Positions 11,846 to 25,870 of a stretch of DNA of 64,000 bases are shown here, piece after piece. The notes under the pieces were generated by a model. That model was not told where the DNA came from, did no database searches, and worked only from the letters and a program-made list of their open reading frames with translations. This DNA comes from Hyperoplus lanceolatus. Its lineage: Eukaryota > Chordata > Actinopteri > Uranoscopiformes > Ammodytidae. Each line of letters starts with the position of its first letter. The first letter of the stretch is position 1. The position numbers were made by a program, and so were the translations under genes. The stretch is taken from positions 15,832,501 to 15,896,500 of the forward strand of contig CM049416.1 of NCBI GenBank assembly GCA_026929865.2, given 5' to 3'.

Positions 11846-13899
11846 AACGCCCAAAACATTGTGCACAATAGAATTCTTACAAGAACACAATTTCTTCTTA
11901 ACTGGTTCCTTCTTTTAAAGGATTTGTGCTTTGTTTGTGTTGTTGAAATTGTCTTTTTCTGACATCATACTGATGTGTTCCCTCCCATAAATATATTCTA
12001 ATTAAAAATTCACGTATTTGCTGCACAAATCTTAATAGCATAACTGGAGGTAGCAGGGGTTAAACATGGTGAAGGTGAGGTGAACTGTATCAAACCGACA
12101 TTGGGTGGAGGACAGCTCCACTCAGAGGGTCTGCCGCTTGTATTAAGGTCCATACATCCACTTACACTGTACCAATCTAAGCAAACAGTGCCTCTCTCTC
12201 TCCGTCTCTCTCTTCCTCTCTGTCACTCTATCTCTGCCCTTCCACCCCCATACTCCCACCCCCTGCCCTATGACTCATCACCGGTTCATTCAATGAGGCT
12301 AAATGGCTGTTCTAGCAGAAGCAGTCAATATGCTCAACACTGCACATTGGCTCTATCCTCTCTTTGCCTCCAACTCTTTTTGTATTCTCTATGTGCTCTC
12401 AGTATGGCCATATAACTAGTGTCCTGTTCTGAGTATCGATCAAAACGAGCAACTGCCTTGAACAGATAGTAAATTGATAATGAAATGCTCCTACAGTGCT
12501 TGAGATGCTGGTGATAATGAAAAAGCTTGCACATTTGTCTGGGGGCAGCATAGCTTGGATGAGATTAAAAACTCCTGCAATTACTTCTTGTTTGTTTAAT
12601 CAGAAACGTGTCACACAAGACAAGCCTTTGATCAAACAATCCTATTATTTTTTTTGACTTTTTTTCTTGAAAACTTTTGTTGAACTGAGGCTAATTTTAA
12701 AGTTAGCAAAATAATTGTACAGAACTATCGACCTGAAAAAGAGCTGAGAAGATAAGTCATTCAGTGAATGGACAAAAGAATCTATTAGATAAAATGTTGC
12801 CGATTATTTTTCACAAAAAAAAAGCCAAACATTCCCTGGTTGCAGCTTCCCAAATGTTAGGATTCGCTGCTTTTCGTTTTATATAATTGCGTATTGATCG
12901 TGTTGGGATCTCTTGGAAAGAACAAGCTGTTTGAAGGTGTCACTTTGGACAGCAGGAAATTGAGAGTGGCATGTTTCATTGATTTCTGACATTTCAAAGG
13001 CTATATTGATTTATGGAACACAATCCGTAGATAATCCAATAATGCATCTCACTGTAGTTGCAGTCCTATACCAGACCATGTTAGGCTGTGGTAGCAAAAG
13101 TCCTAAGTTTATGAAATTGAACATGGTTGAATGTTTTTGCTTGTGAAATCTATGTTTAATGTGTAAGACGGAGAGTGTTCTTTTAAGTTTACAAAGGCTT
13201 GGGTAAATTACGGATAGTATTTGAAAGCATCCAAAATACTATGATTAATTGCACTGTAGTATTGACAAACATAACACACCAACATACCTGTTAGAGCTCA
13301 GATCTTTTTTATTTCTACAAGAAGCACACACAACTTGGGGCTCAACCCCTTTTAGCCAGGAGCTCCCCTAGGGCGTCCTGTGATTGCACTATAAATTGCT
13401 GCTACAAACCAGCGTGGTGTTGGCCTGAGGCTAGCAGGCACAAGGGGTATGAGAGCCCTCTCATCTCGAGTGGCTTAGCTAGTGTGAGTTGTAGCATGAA
13501 GCGCAAAGCCATGCCCTGCACCCACTGGATAAAGCAATGACCCCAAACAGAAAGACGTAATGTGGCGGTCTGAGCTCTGCATGCCTTCTTCACATGTTTG
13601 GGTGTTCCTCGTCCCCTGCAGTGCAAAACCACTCAGTGTCTATGTGTTATCTTGATCCTGTTGATCATCAGAGAACACTCTAGATCTAGTGTTGCTGGAA
13701 GGGTGAGCAAGTCCTTGTCCTTCTGAAAAATTGTGAACTTTTTCCCAACTAAAACAAAAACCTGGATGTTAGCAGGTAAAGGGAATATCTCCATGGGTAG
13801 AACAAGTTAAAATGATGCATTGATTTCCCCTTAATCCAAAAATCCAACCTGTGATGAAGTGATGTGAAATGCTTATGTCTCCTTCTCTGTCCGCCCTAG

Positions 13900-13944
13900 G
13901 TGACAGAGTACCTGAACAGTCAAGAATCTGCCAAGAGTGCCAGG
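13900..13944 (+). CDS. snd1: snd1 penultimate exon, 45 nt
   Basis: This small exon encodes VTEYLNSQESAKSAR, the C-terminal helix region of SND1. My recollection of the human protein here is VITEYLNAQESAKSAR, where the preceding I comes from the previous exon. It is phase 0 at both ends, with the acceptor CCCTAG ending at 13899 and the donor GTAAGT starting at 13945. Because its length is divisible by three, skipping it would keep the frame and delete 15 residues. The two flanking introns are about 13.1 and 1.8 kb. Confidence 0.96.
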
Positions 13945-15771
13945 GTAAGTGACTTCCTCCAGACACAGCAGTCTCATCTGATCTCACTGTCTTTTCCCTC
14001 AGTGTCTCAGTCAACATCTCCTCCTCACAATAGTCTGCCTCTAGTCTGCCTTTTTTTTGCCAAAACAAGAATACATTACTACACTAATTACTTTTCTGCA
14101 CCAACTACCAGGGAGACAGTGTCTTTTCGCTTTGCTGCTTTTGTATCTCCCTTTCTCTCAAGATGCGACACATTACATTGGCAGTCACCGTTGTCCCATA
14201 TGAATTGCTGCACACAGTCTGTGCAGGTCCATATTGTGAACATGGGGGTGGGGGATGTGTACAGTGAGGACAAACAGAGTCGGGAGAATTCTAAGAATGA
14301 ATGGGAGGCACCACAATACCACACATGGTTCCGCCTGTTTCAGATGTGTCAACTTGCAGAGCTTTGACACAACTATGTCCATTGGAAATGTCTTTATTTT
14401 AGCCCAGTAAACTGTGTGGCCAGTCACAGTGAATCAAGTATTGACTGTGTCGTCAAAGCCTGATATTCCTCTTTGCCAAAGAGCTCTATTGCTTTCCACA
14501 AACTATTACAAACACATAAATGAGCAAAAAAAGCACAAAATCCACTGGAAATAGACCCCACTAAAAGCTCCTTCATCTCCGTTTCAGTAACATTTGCTGT
14601 AAACTACAGTGTCCCTTTTTAAAATCATATTTTTCTTCTATTTAAACAAGAACTAAAGTAATGTATTTATTTGACAATGTCATAAAACATAGAGTATCCT
14701 TATCCTTTAAGAAATAAGTATAGATGTCTAATAGCCTGAGCTCCTCTGGTTCTTTTAAGTGTCAGAGCCCTGTTGGCAAAAGCCAGATGATTTTTTTGTC
14801 TTTGAGACTTTGACAGGGAAGTGTGTGTACATATCCGAGGTGCCTATCACAGGAACCCCCGGCTGTGTGCAGCTTGCAAAGACGCTTGGATACTATATTG
14901 TTTCTACTCATGTAAATGTCAAGCACGAGGGGGGAAAATGTTAGTATGAGCCATCCCTTGCTTGCTCCTTTAGCTACCCGGTAGTTACACATCATGTTCT
15001 AGACAATGAGCCAGTCAGAGGTGGAATTGGCTCTAATCACAATCGAACTTACTATGTGTTGGGGTGTCGGTGAGAACTAAAGAGGCAGCGGAGTGAGATA
15101 CTAGAAATGGCAATACATGCAAATGGCTTCATTCATTCATTCATCCTAATAACTAGTGCTAATTAGCACAGTCGCTAATTAGCTATGAATCACAGCAGTA
15201 ACAGCTGAGCACGAATGCTTCTGAGAGCCAAAAAAGAAACTTCCCACAGAGACACGGAGCCTACTACTAACACACAAACACCTCTCGGAGTGCACATTTT
15301 TCTATTACATTTAAATAACCAATGCATACTGGAGGCTGTGCCAAACTAAACACACACTTTGCCAATAGCATTGTAAGAAATGCAGCATTTAGCCGGGGAA
15401 CCCTTGTGATGGTTTATGAGGTGATGTGGGAATGTGAATGTAATGGAATCGAGGAAGTAATAGACTGGGTGGTATTTGAGGGGCTGTGGGCCTCCAGTTT
15501 GGATGGGTAAGCACAAAGAGATGGATTAAATGGTGATGATGCTGTTGCAGTCACTTTCACACTGGGCTGTAAAAGAAGTGATCTCTCTCTCCACATTGCA
15601 TATGGGCTTTCTGTCTCCCTCCCACACTCTCCTTTTCTCTTGACCATTTAACATGGAATGTGCTAGAGACGTTAGTGAAGTCCCATTCAAAGCAATTGGA
15701 AACAGAACCACATTTTATGGTTATTTGTTCCATTATGGTCAATAAAATCTCTGCTTTTGTCTTCCCATCAG
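13945..15771 (+). other. snd1 last intron, about 1.8 kb
   Basis: The intron is bounded by GTAAGT (13945-13950) and a T-rich tract ending CATCAG (15766-15771). I see only unremarkable unique-looking sequence with short spurious ORFs. A short ATTC run (about 15130-15142) is the only simple repeat noted. Confidence 0.85.
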
Positions 15772-15837
15772 CTCAACATTTGGCGCTATGGAGACTTCCG
15801 TGCGGACGATGCCGATGAGTTTGGTTACAGACGTTAA
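15772..15837 (+). CDS. snd1: snd1 last coding exon with stop codon
   Basis: The exon encodes [19 protein letters not shown] followed by RR and a TAA stop at 15835-15837. The [16 protein letters not shown] signature is the invariant C-terminus of vertebrate SND1 (human, as I recall, ends GYSR). Phase 0 at the 5' end matches the preceding exon. Together the three exons give the final 104 residues of the protein with no frameshift or premature stop, so the gene looks intact here. Confidence 0.97.
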   Translation, partial: LNIWRYGDFRADDADEFGYRR

Positions 15838-16815
15838 AAAAAAAAGTCACAAACCGACCATCCAATCAACACCATTCCAAAGACCAACGTGGACGGCGAG
15901 TGATACATTGGACAGAAGACTAAGTAAAAAAAAAACATGACAAAAACTAAACGACAAGCATTGACTCATATTTCCTTATTATTTGACATTTCATCCCTCC
16001 AGTCCTGACTTCTTATCTACTCAGACGTTTGTATTTCTCAGCTAGCCCCTGTTGCTTCAAATAGAACATGCTAGCAATTCTAAAAGAAAAGAGAAAAAAT
16101 GTCATGCATTCACTTTCCATTCATCCTCTATTTTCCTAATGGGCCATTTGTCAGCTCGAGCAGCCTGCACTATTGCCAATCTGTGTTATTTGCCATGTTA
16201 CCTTTTCAGCAGACTTCCTGTGTGAATGATAATAATTATGATACTTGCATATTGTGTTTGAGCCAATCATGTTCCTTGCTCTCTGTTGCTCTAGCCCAAT
16301 CCCTGCTTTCCCTTTGTACAGGAAGGGATTGGGTGTTTGGGGGAGATGCTTGATTTTTTTTTTCAAACAAATGCTTCCCTAATAAATTTAATGTAAATGT
16401 GAGGATATGTTGAAAAGTGTAAATGGATTTATTTTAGAAAAAATACTGTAGGTGAGCCACACAGAAAAAAAAAATAAAAAATTACAATTTTATTTTTGTC
16501 TTCAACGTATATCTGTGTGATTATGACATTTGCGGATGTTTTTGTGGGGAGTGTTTTGTCGTTTATTCACTACTTCAATGTCACACTTTTATGACCAGTA
16601 AAAATGGATGCTATCATGTGGCATTGTATCATCTCTCTATCTCCTTCTGTAAAGTTTACATTCTAATAATGGTTATGATCCTGTCTTGGGCAGTCTCCTC
16701 TCTTTCGGTCTCTGTATGCCATAGCAGAAACAGTGTTTGAATTTGTTTCCACTTAATGGACCTTTGCATTATATTAAAAATCTGCCGAATAAATAAATGA
16801 GCAAACTTAAAGTGT
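15838..16815 (+). other. snd1: snd1 3' UTR (3' end inferred)
   Basis: The stretch follows the stop codon directly and has A-rich runs at 15837-15844 and 15926-15934. It contains an AATAAA at about 16380-16385, an A/T-rich segment near 16470 (AAAAATAAAAAATT), and overlapping AATAAA hexamers at 16788-16793 and 16792-16797. T/GT-rich sequence follows from about 16813 to 16830, as expected downstream of a cleavage site. The end point is inferred, and earlier hexamers could give shorter isoforms. Confidence 0.7.
16788..16797 (+). terminator. snd1: snd1 polyadenylation signal, two overlapping AATAAA
   Basis: The sequence GAATAAATAAATGA contains two AATAAA hexamers offset by four bases. A TGTGATTTCTTTGTTT stretch about 20 bases downstream fits the GU/U-rich element. 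I infer cleavage at about 16805-16815. Confidence 0.65.
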
Positions 16816-19800
16816 GATTTCTTTGTTTCATCCGAAATTAAAGAATACCGGAATTTGTTTTCTCAAATTGAATCACTTCAGCACAGTCAGACTCACATTG
16901 ATGTCTACACGAGGTCTACTCGTAAACTACGTAAGCAAATTTTTTTGTCACACAAAACACACTGATGGAGGCCTTTGACTAAAAGTTTAACAGTTTTTAC
17001 ATTTAATTTCAAAATAGCTATGCAGTTAATGTGTATTAACCTTTAACATGTTTCACTTTCACCTCTTAACTATTTGCAGTCGTTGTACTTATCTACAGCA
17101 CAAAATAGGGTTAAAATTGCTGTTTTGTTTTCTTTCTTTGGCTTTGTTGAGATGTGCAGTAGGGTAATTGCTGTATATATACGAGGTGTTAAAAGCATGT
17201 CTGGAATTTTTGTTTCATGTCTCAATTCCCAGAAACAAATTAAACACAGCCCTGAGATGGGTTTGAAATAAATTATCCCTGGGTATTAACATGCAATGTT
17301 CGCCAAAGCGTACATCGTTTAGATAATTGTTTTTAAGATGGATGGTTAAAATGGGGGTTGCATAAACAACATGCGTTTCATGGGCTTGACTTATTTTTCT
17401 GTGTTTACTCAATGTCTTGTGATTTTCACTTTTTTCAAATTTGTTCAGCAGGAATTTATTTATAAAAACGGTAGCCGTTTATTTCTGGGTCATAGTTTTC
17501 AGCAATCTTTGTAGCCATATACGCCATAGTACTGATGAATGCAGAAACCCTGCTTTTGCTCGTATCATCATTTACAGTACATTTTTTTAAAGCTTTCTTC
17601 ACAAACCACATATGATTATTTGAACCCACAGAGGGACAACAGCTCTGCTATATACTGCAGTATTCCCAAGTTTATTTCACAGTCAAGGTCACCTTGAAGT
17701 GGCCTTGTAAACAAAAAAACCTACACATTCTGTTGTTTTTATTCATGAATGACGCAGATGCTTCATTACCATAGGAAATGTATGGCAGATGTTTCAGAGT
17801 TCAAAAGTATGTTGAATGACAGGTCGGTGTGTAAAGCATCAACGATATCCATCTCCAAAAATGGAGCTCTACCAAGCAGTTCACACACACCAGACTTAAT
17901 TAACTGCCTTGCAATTAACCATTTTGACTATATTTGACTACATGATGGAAACAATCCATAGAACATTTGCTGTTTAACTTCACATAACAAATCACCACAT
18001 CATGTACCATATGGACAAATATACCAGCTGCTTATATGGAGCAATACAAATGATCATTCTTGCAAAATGTAGCGCCCCCATGACAGTCCTTCATTTAAGG
18101 CCTGAATGAAATTGCTTTCCTTTAGCAGTCAAAGCCCATTTAGAATGTGTTTTTTGTTATTGTTGAAAAGCAGAAAACATGTCTTTGGGGAAATATGAGA
18201 CCTTTTCCTTTAAACGTGAAGAGGCACATCGATATCCGTATGTGATTGAAATACTGGGAAATGGAAAGCAAACATTTGCATGAAGACGGAAGCATCTGAT
18301 GAACAATATCTGGAAGTATTTTGGGTTCTACAATTCAGCCAGAAAAATGACCGACAAATACATTATTGCAAAAATATAATTTCTCTACAACTAGAACAAA
18401 TCTGAGCACCTCACCTCAGATAGCACCTGCTAGCATTCCAGCCACTTGGCACCAGAGAAATGAGTGCACCAATGTCAAATGTACAACCTTTTCCTACTTT
18501 TCAATACATTCATCCTCAGGACCCTTGCCAGATGCTCGTAAAAAGACCAGCAACAAAGAGATAGCAAGATATATGCAGCCCTAGGCATTGTTTTGGGGGA
18601 GATAGTATTTATAGAACTGAAGCCACAGGGAGAATATAAAGGCTACTGTTGCAGGCTGCTGTTGGACAGTCAGCGTCTACAGATGAAAGAAGGAGGAATA
18701 TAAAAAAGAAGAAATATATATTTATATATATACAGTATATGAAATATAATTTCAGTTGGACTCATATGAAAAATGTGCAGTGGGAACAAAGTAGCAGCCG
18801 GTAGTTTTCCTCTTAAAATTAAACACTACGGAGAAGTGACCAGAGGTTGCTATTGTCAGTGGCCCTGAAAGAGAGAGCGCAAGATAAAAATGGCCTTACT
18901 AAAATTCAAATGATGTTAAAAATAAAATAAAAACAGCTTTAGCCTTAAGGACATGTTATTCAATTAGAAATGGTAGGTGTACTTATTTTGTTATTTGAAC
19001 AACTTTCTCCGTGCCTGGTAGATGACACACAGTAGTGTTTGGATGATCTCAATAAAGACCCAATGGCATACATTACTATTCATGACTGAGCTTTGTATCA
19101 AATCAGTTAGGAAGCTCACACTAAATGTGTTACACAACCAGGCAGCTGTTGTGAAATGATTCGAAACGTATGTGTGGGATTTTAAGTCAGACATGGTTAA
19201 ATAAATAAAACTACTATCAACATCCCTCCCCATAGGATGCCAGTCTTAATTCCAGGTGCCACACAGTATCTCAAGAGCCAAGGAATCAAAGTTGGCCCGA
19301 CCAATTTATCACCGATGTTCATGTCCAATTACCAGATGTTGGGATGAGGAATATGCTCCAAGGGCAATTAAGATTCCTGTCTGTCCTGTCAGTTGACTGG
19401 GTGAGACAACTTTGTGTTACAGATCCATGTCCTTCCTCTGTCTTTTTTCGCCACAAACTATCTATTGTCTCCTCCCATTACTCTCCCTATATTTGCCTCA
19501 TTGCTTTCCTCTCCGAGCTGATAGCTACTGGGCCTATACTTACTAAAGAAAGAAAAAAAAGGAGAAGGAAAAAAGCAAGTGATCATGGGAGATATGAAAA
19601 GTGCTTGTCTGCTGGAGTTGTACAAGCTTAGCCTTCTGGTTTCATCTCCTCTCTGTTTGTAAAGCTGTCATAGTTGAAACAACGCCCAGCAGACGGAACA
19701 CACAGATTACAAGAGAGCTGTTGTCAGCAAATTGCTTGCTTAGAAATGTCGATTATTCGGGGTGTCTCACAGCAATCGGAAGGCAGCCAAATCGAGAACT

Positions 19801-22800
19801 GTGTCAGCAACAATTAAGCCACGAAAATGTTGCCTTGTTGTGAAGGACTTTGTAAGAAGAAAAAGCACCTATCACAGAGGTTTCAATTAGGCAAATGTCT
19901 GTTGTGTGTCTGTGATCTGTCCACGTGTTTGCATGTGTCACCACCAATGCAGCTCCAAGAAAGAGAATGTAAAAGGAATCAATGATTTGTAGCGAAAAAA
20001 AAAAGCAGTGGTAGGGGAGAACAATCTTTTTTTCATGAACCCAAGGCATGGATTCCCCTCTGAAGGGTTGGAGGAGGAAATGAAACCCATCTCAATAATT
20101 CACAAACCTGAGAATACATAAAAAAAAAGCTTTTAAAACACGTCTTTGAGCTGATACAAGCGTAGGCTAGATTTCAGTGACATGGTGTGTGTGTGTGTAT
20201 ACAGTGTGCGAGTGGTATCAGTGAACGCACCACTGGTCACAGAGATCAGATTTACTCCAACCTCTCTGCTTTTCTTATATATTTTTTAAGATAAAAAGCA
20301 TGTTCATAGAATTTATAATGGATTGTTCCAAAGTAAGATTATCTTTTAAATGTTGGTATCATCCTTAGTGCTTAAATTAGTTCAGTTTTGATGAGCTCTT
20401 TATTTAAAATTCTGGTTTTGGCAGAACAAGTTCATTTGCATTTTTGAATGTCAATCTGCTCTTCTGAATTGTAAATGTTTTGTTCAGGGCACTTAATTTA
20501 ATTATGTCCTCCTCAAAAAAAATATTGCATAGCTTGGACATCTTCCCTTATCTTTCCATAACACCCGCTCGCGTCGTGTCCTATGTCCTCCAGTGGTGCA
20601 GTTTGTGTCCAAAATGCACCTGCTTCTGCCCCTACAGGATCCCAGCTGCTGTCACACTGCTCAGCCATGCCAGCAGCTCTTCCCGGAGGCAAATATAATT
20701 TTGGAGATTTAATTCCTGTCCGAAAGGGCTTTGTCCTGTACACACAAACATTGTGAAGGGCTTTACACGTCACAGGGAAAAAATTGTGCAGTTTTTGGGA
20801 GAAAGAAGCTGCCTTAATCTGGTGATTTAATCCATCATTTGCATGAGGAAATATATTGAAATCTGACTTTAAGATTGCATGACAGGCACTATCTGTTTAG
20901 TTAGGAAAAACATTGTTTCAAGTGATTTTACCACAGCCTTAATCCATGAAAGAAACATAAATAAAGCTAAACAAAAAGTAAAGTTTGAAAATAAAAATAT
21001 CTAAGTAATGTTAGTGAACTGTATGCTATCTGAAAAGTTGGAAAAGCCGAGAGATAAATTATTGGTACATTTCCATTGACTAAGCGCACTAGTATGGTGC
21101 TCTATCGACATAAAGATAAAGCATTTTAATTGTATTAATTCATAATGTAGCAGCTTATCTCAAGATTAACCCAGACAGGTGTTTTAGTAAACATGCAGGA
21201 CAAGTGAGCAGCCTCTATTTGCTGGTCATATATCAGAAAGGGGTTTTATATGTTGCACGTTTCAGATTAGAAAGCCATGTTAGAGAGTACAAACATGCCT
21301 TGCTTTTTTTACAATGGCCTGTAATTGTATTAGTTGTAGCTACAGAGAAATATGCCTCTTAATGTGCATGAACAGATGGTGTTGTAAAGTGAGTCAGCAT
21401 TTGACATTTTATTGTACAGTTTAGAAATGTTAATGGGAAATATAAATACTGTTTATGCATTAGAATTAAAGTACTTGGGCTGGAGCTTTTCATCACAACT
21501 TTGCTGCCGATCAAGTTAAAAAAGGTCGTTTTTCACTCCATCTAATCTCTGTAATTCAGTTCTGTGTTAGTTTTATATGTATAGTTGTATAACTGACCTT
21601 CATCACAAGCTGTTATGAAATTTAATCCCCTATTTTTGGCAAACCCACTTTGTTTTGATTGGTTTATCTGCCTAAAGCTGATACTGAATTTAAATGTTGT
21701 TGGTATTTTGAAATGGTTTAATATACACTGTGGATCATTGATATTGTCTTTTATACAATGTAAACTGTATTTATTATTGAAAATCAAGAAATCGTGATCT
21801 CAAATAAGGCAATCATTTGGAGACTGCTCATCCCATCCAAGAAATAATCTTTGACAAATAATCAAATTGTAAATATGGGTTTAGGGCTTACTTTATACTC
21901 AGGATCAACATTTCCTGATCTACAAAGTTGTGAAATTTTACAAAAGATCTTGTTTACGAGAACTCTGGCATCTGCCTACGGACAAGACTATTCACAGAGG
22001 TCAGGATTAGTATGTGTGATTGAATTAATTAATTCCACAGTGCAGCAATATCCAGAGACTTACCTGCAGGGAGGTGAAAGCATATATAAAGCAAATATTA
22101 TCATATATATAAAATATAAAATGCAAGGCTATTGACAATTTACGTTTCTTTTGATATTATTTTATAATTTTCAAACAATACATTTAAGAATAGAAGCCAT
22201 TGGCCTAAAAACTGGTTTTCCTATTGGGCTTTTGTATATAGTATAGTAGCAATTTAGTTTGGCCTAATATAGAAGCTCTCAGTTCTTTACTTTGCGTTTG
22301 TACATTTACGATATTTGGAGCTTGCGTTTTTTAAAGCGGCACAGTACAACATAATGTACTATATTGTTGACTTGCAGTGCACGTGTTTTTATACCATCAG
22401 GGATTAAATCTACCTTGAAGGAACCTTTTATGTGGGATGCCAAGCGCTTCATCCCTGAGCAATTCCAAGAGCATTACACTTGTTCTCCACATCATCCCAT
22501 TATGCCAAAGACAACGATAACACACAACTGTACAAATCAGAGAAGATTCAAACACTCCCCTGTATTACACGCAGTTCAGCATGTCACTGTGTCTCATGTT
22601 TCTTTCCTGCCACCAACATAAACCGAGCAGCAGTTTCTTCACAGTAAATTGCTGTTTGATTTAAAGTTAGTTTACCGATGGTGAACCATCACAGAATCCA
22701 ACTGTTAAGTGCAAACTACTTTATAGCCTTCCCAGTGTGGGCTTTGTAAATGTACCCTTTGTACTATTATCCATCTGAAATATTCTACTATTCAGACATT

Positions 22801-25680
22801 TAATATGGCAGTGAGATTCAACACAGCATCTTGCTGTGCAGTCTATGGACCGTATCTGTCAGGCTTGTTGAAAAACCTCAGCTTACTGTGTATTTGTCAT
22901 CTAAGTCATTGACTATAAGTACCAACAACAAAATGCTATTTGGCATCAGCATGTGAATCACCCCTGCAGTTTCATTGTCAATAACCAAAATAAAATGTTT
23001 TAAAGGTGAGGAAAAGCACAGGAAAAGCATGTTTTCTGAGAGCAATAGTGTAATCATCATAATGATCTACATAATCGCTCGGTGATTTTGAATACAGCCT
23101 TCCGGCCAAAACTAAGGTGAACCAGCATAAAAGAAAAGAAAGAAAGAAACCGCAATACTTTTTTTTCACTCAGTCATTCATTAATTATTGTGTGAAGTTT
23201 ATTTCAGTGAAGTCAGGTCTGTTTTAAATGCAACAATGATTGCTGAGAATCTGATAAATAAAACTGTTCTGTCTTTTTAATCTTCATATTGCTACATACA
23301 GTACATCAAATCCTTTAATTTAATTTCACATTCATAACTATATTCAACTGCAGTATGACCTCTCTGTAGTTTTCCAATTATGGGGACCTGCTCTTAAGTT
23401 GCATCAGACAGTTACATTACACTTATCAGACATCCTCCAAATGTATCCTGTTCCTGTCATCGCAAACCTTGTATTGACATCTGAACAATACAGGGTGGCA
23501 ATTTACTTTCGCTTTCAAAAACAAATTTGAGTGTAGGCCTACAGGCACGTTATCAGCCAAAACTTTTATATTGTAGCCCATTTGGCTAACGTGTTGATAG
23601 AGTTATACAATTAAAAATGAGGGGCATGCTTTCAGCTTTGGTTTTGCCCTTTATTGTATGGGGGGACAATTGGGTACAGGAAGGTTTCATTAGTGGAACA
23701 TTTTGTTTTAACGGGGTATTTGTCGCAATCTCTGCTGCTTTATTCCACTTAGCTAACCCTAAAGCTAATTTTATTTGACATTCTTGTCATGTATTTTTAT
23801 TTAAGAAATTTGTGTTGTATAAATATGCATATTAATTAGATAAAGTGATTTTCCTAAAATAACTAATACCAGTTCCTCATTCTTTTAACATGCAACCTGC
23901 ATGTTAAAAGAATGAGTTGTACATGTTGTATTAATTACTTAAATCAATCTGGCGTATACTGTATAGTACATTCGTTGGATTCAAATCCATAATACTCACG
24001 GGAGGTGTTTGCCTTTTCAATGTCATCATTCCATATATTAATATACTGAGCCATCTGTGGGCTTTTCCATCCCAGCCGTTATATTTGAAAATCCTCATGT
24101 CCATAATTTCACAAGGTATTGGACTTAGCCCCTGGGATCTGAGTCTACTAATAATGTGGGCATTCGGCCATAGAGCTCTGCAGCGTGTCTGATGCCTTAT
24201 CATTCAACATATTTCAATACATTCACATCAATCTTACTGGTTGGTTTGTTTATATGACACCTTTTTTTCCCTTGCAGGCTACAGTAAATTATCAGTATTA
24301 TTTAATAAAATTAATTTACTTCATGAATACACAAAGGCGGAAGTAAAGAAGCAGGTTAAGCCTTAAAAATAATCCTTTAAAAAGTGTGCAATACCAAGTC
24401 ACTTGAAGAATTACTCGTTTGGGGAAAAAACCTTGGGAGCCCCAATTCAAGTTTAATTAGGTAGACTTTGTCCAGAATACTTAGATTTACATATAATTCC
24501 TTTTCAGTTTTCAATGTAATCCTGATTCTTAACATCTCCACACCCCAGTGTATTTTATTCTATAAGCTCCTATTACAACCGCGGGTCCATTCCATTGTAG
24601 GTTCCAGATAGTGATGAAGTTATTGTTAGTGGACACAGAAATGGGGATTTAGTCCTGCAGTCTAATTTAATTAAAGCTGTTGAGCTATCTGCAGAGCTTA
24701 ATTCTATGCATTATATTAAAACGTGATGACAGAGCTGTAAAGGAATGTGTACCTACTGTAGTAATAACACATTACAGTCGACCACTACAATGCTTAATTG
24801 TCAAACCAATATTTCTGTATTTCCTTTAGAAGGCCTTGCAAAGAAGAGGGTCACATCCCATCTTGAACTCATGTGGTTAGTCTGGATGCCCCTCACCACC
24901 AAAGGCCATTCAGACCAACAAAAGCAGAGAATAAAACAATGTGGGCATGCGTTTGATGAAGGTTGAAGTCCAGTTTGAGGACTATAAGATGAAATATACT
25001 GTTCTCTCAAAAACACTGATGTCAGGGAATTACAGCATTTTATTTGGCACTGAAAACGTTTCTAGATATGATTACAAAGGATTTTTTTATCTTAATTATT
25101 CGCAAGGTGAAAATAGAAATAACTCAATATCTCCTTGCACACAGTTAATTGTCGAATCACCACAGTGATTTAAATAACTATGGTGTCATTGTCATTCCCG
25201 TCCACCCTGCATCATTTAGAAATAAATTTGAAGACAGGGGAAGTCAAGAGTCTTCACAAAGCAATTAGGTGTTGATCCATGTAGACACCCTGATCCACTT
25301 TTAGGTACACAGTAGTCTGGTATTGCATGAATGTGACACTAATGCACTTGTCTGTTGGTCGGTTGGACATTATGCAATCTACTTTTGCTGTCAGTGCAGT
25401 TTGAGTGGGACAGCTGAGGGAACATTTTGTTGTGAATACACTGAAGGTCTTCAGTGCCTTCAGAGGAGGCAAGCCCAGTATAATTCTATGTTGCATTAGT
25501 AAACATTAAAAGCAGCAAAAAGCACACAAAAAACATAAAAGACACATTATAATGCGAGGGGGAATAGAAAATCAAAACAAGAGAAAATAAGATATGTATA
25601 AGACAAAAAGCAAAATGTATAGTGCAGTGTAAGACATTTAAAAAATATTGTATTTAATAAACAAATTGTAATATTTTTTC
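16816..25680. other. Intergenic sequence downstream of snd1, no gene found
   Basis: Neither strand shows an ORF with a recognisable domain, and none exceeds about 95 codons. The stretch is AT-rich, especially 20.8-24.7 kb. I note one striking hairpin (23876-23916) and a candidate conserved non-coding segment (about 24590-24750). A regulatory role is possible but not demonstrable from sequence alone. Confidence 0.6.
23876..23916. repeat. Perfect hairpin, 19-bp arms and 3-nt loop
   Basis: The arm CTCATTCTTTTAACATGCA (23876-23894) is followed by ACC and its exact reverse complement (23898-23916). The symmetry stops abruptly on both sides. No transposon ends or target duplications are visible. 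Confidence 0.92.
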
Positions 25681-25870
25681 TGTTGTTGTAACTACTACAT
25701 AGGTTTGTACTAGCAGTAGTAAAAAACATATGTAGTAGTTACTAAAACAACAACAACCTAAATAGGTTTGTACTAGTAGTAGTAAAAACATATGTAGTAG
25801 TTACTAAAACAACAACAACCTACATAGTAGTTCTTACAAAAAAAAACCTATGTAATAGTTAGTATTTTTT
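25681..25870. repeat. Tandem repeat of ~63-bp units, each with internal inverted symmetry
   Basis: Two nearly identical units start with AGGTTTGTACTAG at 25701 and 25764. Each ends in TGTAGTAGTTACTAAAACAA plus further CAA units. A degenerate third unit follows from about 25822. The segment TGTTGTTGTAACTACTACAT at 25681 is roughly the reverse complement of the end of a unit, so the array starts with an inverted copy. There is no coding potential. Confidence 0.8.
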
